The translations under genes were made by a program, and so were the position numbers. 15,878 nucleotides of DNA. Origin: Erysipelotrichaceae bacterium. GTDB taxonomy: Bacteria; Bacillota_I; Bacilli_A; RFN20; CAG-826. The DNA lies in the NCBI GenBank assembly GCA_012729405.1, contig JAAYDH010000001.1:1-15878 (forward strand). Reading direction: 5' to 3'. Within the stretch, counting starts at the first letter, position 1; each line of letters begins with the position of its first letter. Below, piece after piece: positions 15,346-15,878 of this stretch. The notes under the pieces were generated by a model. That model searched no databases. It saw only the letters and a list, made by a program, of their open reading frames with translations, and had not been told where the DNA came from.

Positions 15346-15366
15346 AAAATTTTTTTTCAAAAAAAG
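15346..15366 (+). promoter_or_regulatory. UP-element-like A/T tract upstream of the rRNA promoter
   Basis: Four A, eight T, one C and seven A in a row closely follow the pattern of the UP element (A-tract, T-tract, A-tract) bound by the RNA polymerase alpha C-terminal domain. From the predicted start site near 15414 it covers about -68 to -48, roughly one helical turn upstream of the usual -59 to -38. Confidence 0.5.
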
Positions 15367-15378
15367 TGAACAAAGTGG

Positions 15379-15407
15379 TTGACTATGTTTTATCGCCGAG
15401 TTATCAT
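15379..15407 (+). promoter_or_regulatory. rRNA operon promoter
   Basis: TTGACT (15379-15384), a 17-bp spacer and TATCAT (15402-15407), each one or two bases from consensus. Predicted start near 15414, giving a leader of about 155 nt before mature 16S. Confidence 0.8.
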
Positions 15408-15420
15408 ATCAAAGCGTGAA

Positions 15421-15490
15421 TTGGGGAGACCCAATAAATATTACTATGTAATAGCATAGTGAGCACGCCAACTGATCTTTGAAAACTAAA
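15421..15490 (+). promoter_or_regulatory. rRNA leader: two hairpins and boxA antitermination site
   Basis: Hairpin 1: TTGGG-GAGA-CCCAA (15421-15434) with a GNRA tetraloop. Hairpin 2: ACTATG / CATAGT (15443-15448 / 15455-15460) with a 6-nt loop. Then TGATCTTTGAAAACTAAA (15473-15490), a good match to the Firmicutes rRNA boxA (consensus around CTTTGAAAACT) bound by NusB/NusE. From 15491 to ~15568 an A-rich spacer leads to 16S and should contain the 5' side of the processing stem. Confidence 0.75.
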
Positions 15491-15568
15491 CAGATGTACA
15501 AACACAAATAAACGTCAATTTATTTTTAAATTAAAAAACAAAACCAGATAATAATGAACTAGAATACA

Positions 15569-15878
<310 letters not shown>

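Overview
The window looks like chromosomal DNA of a low- to mid-GC member of the Bacilli / former Tenericutes, probably an anaerobic fermenter. Evidence: the first ~310 nt of a 16S rRNA gene at the right end; a Firmicutes-type gene block (lgt-ppaX-trxB-rapZ-whiA); a gap-pgk-tpiA glycolytic operon; and pyruvate:ferredoxin oxidoreductase. TGA is used as a stop (ppaX, trxB, rapZ, whiA) and Trp is encoded by TGG, so the standard bacterial code applies, not the Mycoplasma/Spiroplasma code. No mobile element, CRISPR array or phage gene was seen; this is core-genome DNA.

Layout. 1-1895: 3' part of a pyruvate:ferredoxin oxidoreductase gene, closed by a terminator. 1941-2393: a small orphan gene (115 aa) with its own promoter, Shine-Dalgarno (SD) sequence and terminator. 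2402-2985: a P-loop kinase-like gene with its own promoter and terminator. 2992-3144: a single tRNA-Pro(GGG) on the minus strand with promoter and terminator, divergent from the next operon. 3179-11179: a tightly packed plus-strand operon, uvrA-lgt-ppaX-trxB-rapZ-whiA-xre, in which most genes overlap by 4-8 nt. 11234-15265: a glycolytic operon, gap-pgk-tpiA, followed by a Bax-inhibitor-1-like membrane protein and a terminator. 15266-15568: a structured non-coding stretch and the rRNA promoter/leader with boxA. From ~15569: 16S rRNA, cut by the window end.

How the genes fit together. gap, pgk and tpiA encode three central glycolytic steps, and PFOR would oxidise the resulting pyruvate to acetyl-CoA with reduction of ferredoxin. 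The long operon mixes DNA repair (uvrA), lipoprotein maturation (lgt), pyrophosphate/HPr-linked phosphatase (ppaX), thiol redox (trxB), and the regulatory pair rapZ-whiA. It resembles the Bacillus hprK-lgt-ppaX and trxB-rapZ-glmR-whiA-crh clusters, but without hprK, glmR (yvcK) or crh at this locus, and ending in a small XRE-type repressor gene next to the gap promoter.

Most notable: (i) the kinase gene and uvrA have forced start codons 10-12 nt downstream of good -10 boxes and no SD, suggesting leaderless or near-leaderless mRNAs; (ii) RapZ has lost the Walker A lysine and apparently the Walker B aspartate while its C-terminal domain is intact; (iii) nested inverted repeats sit on the gap promoter beside the XRE gene; (iv) Lgt has a ~145-residue N-terminal membrane extension and Leu where E. 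coli Lgt has the essential His103. None of this amounts to a clearly new system.
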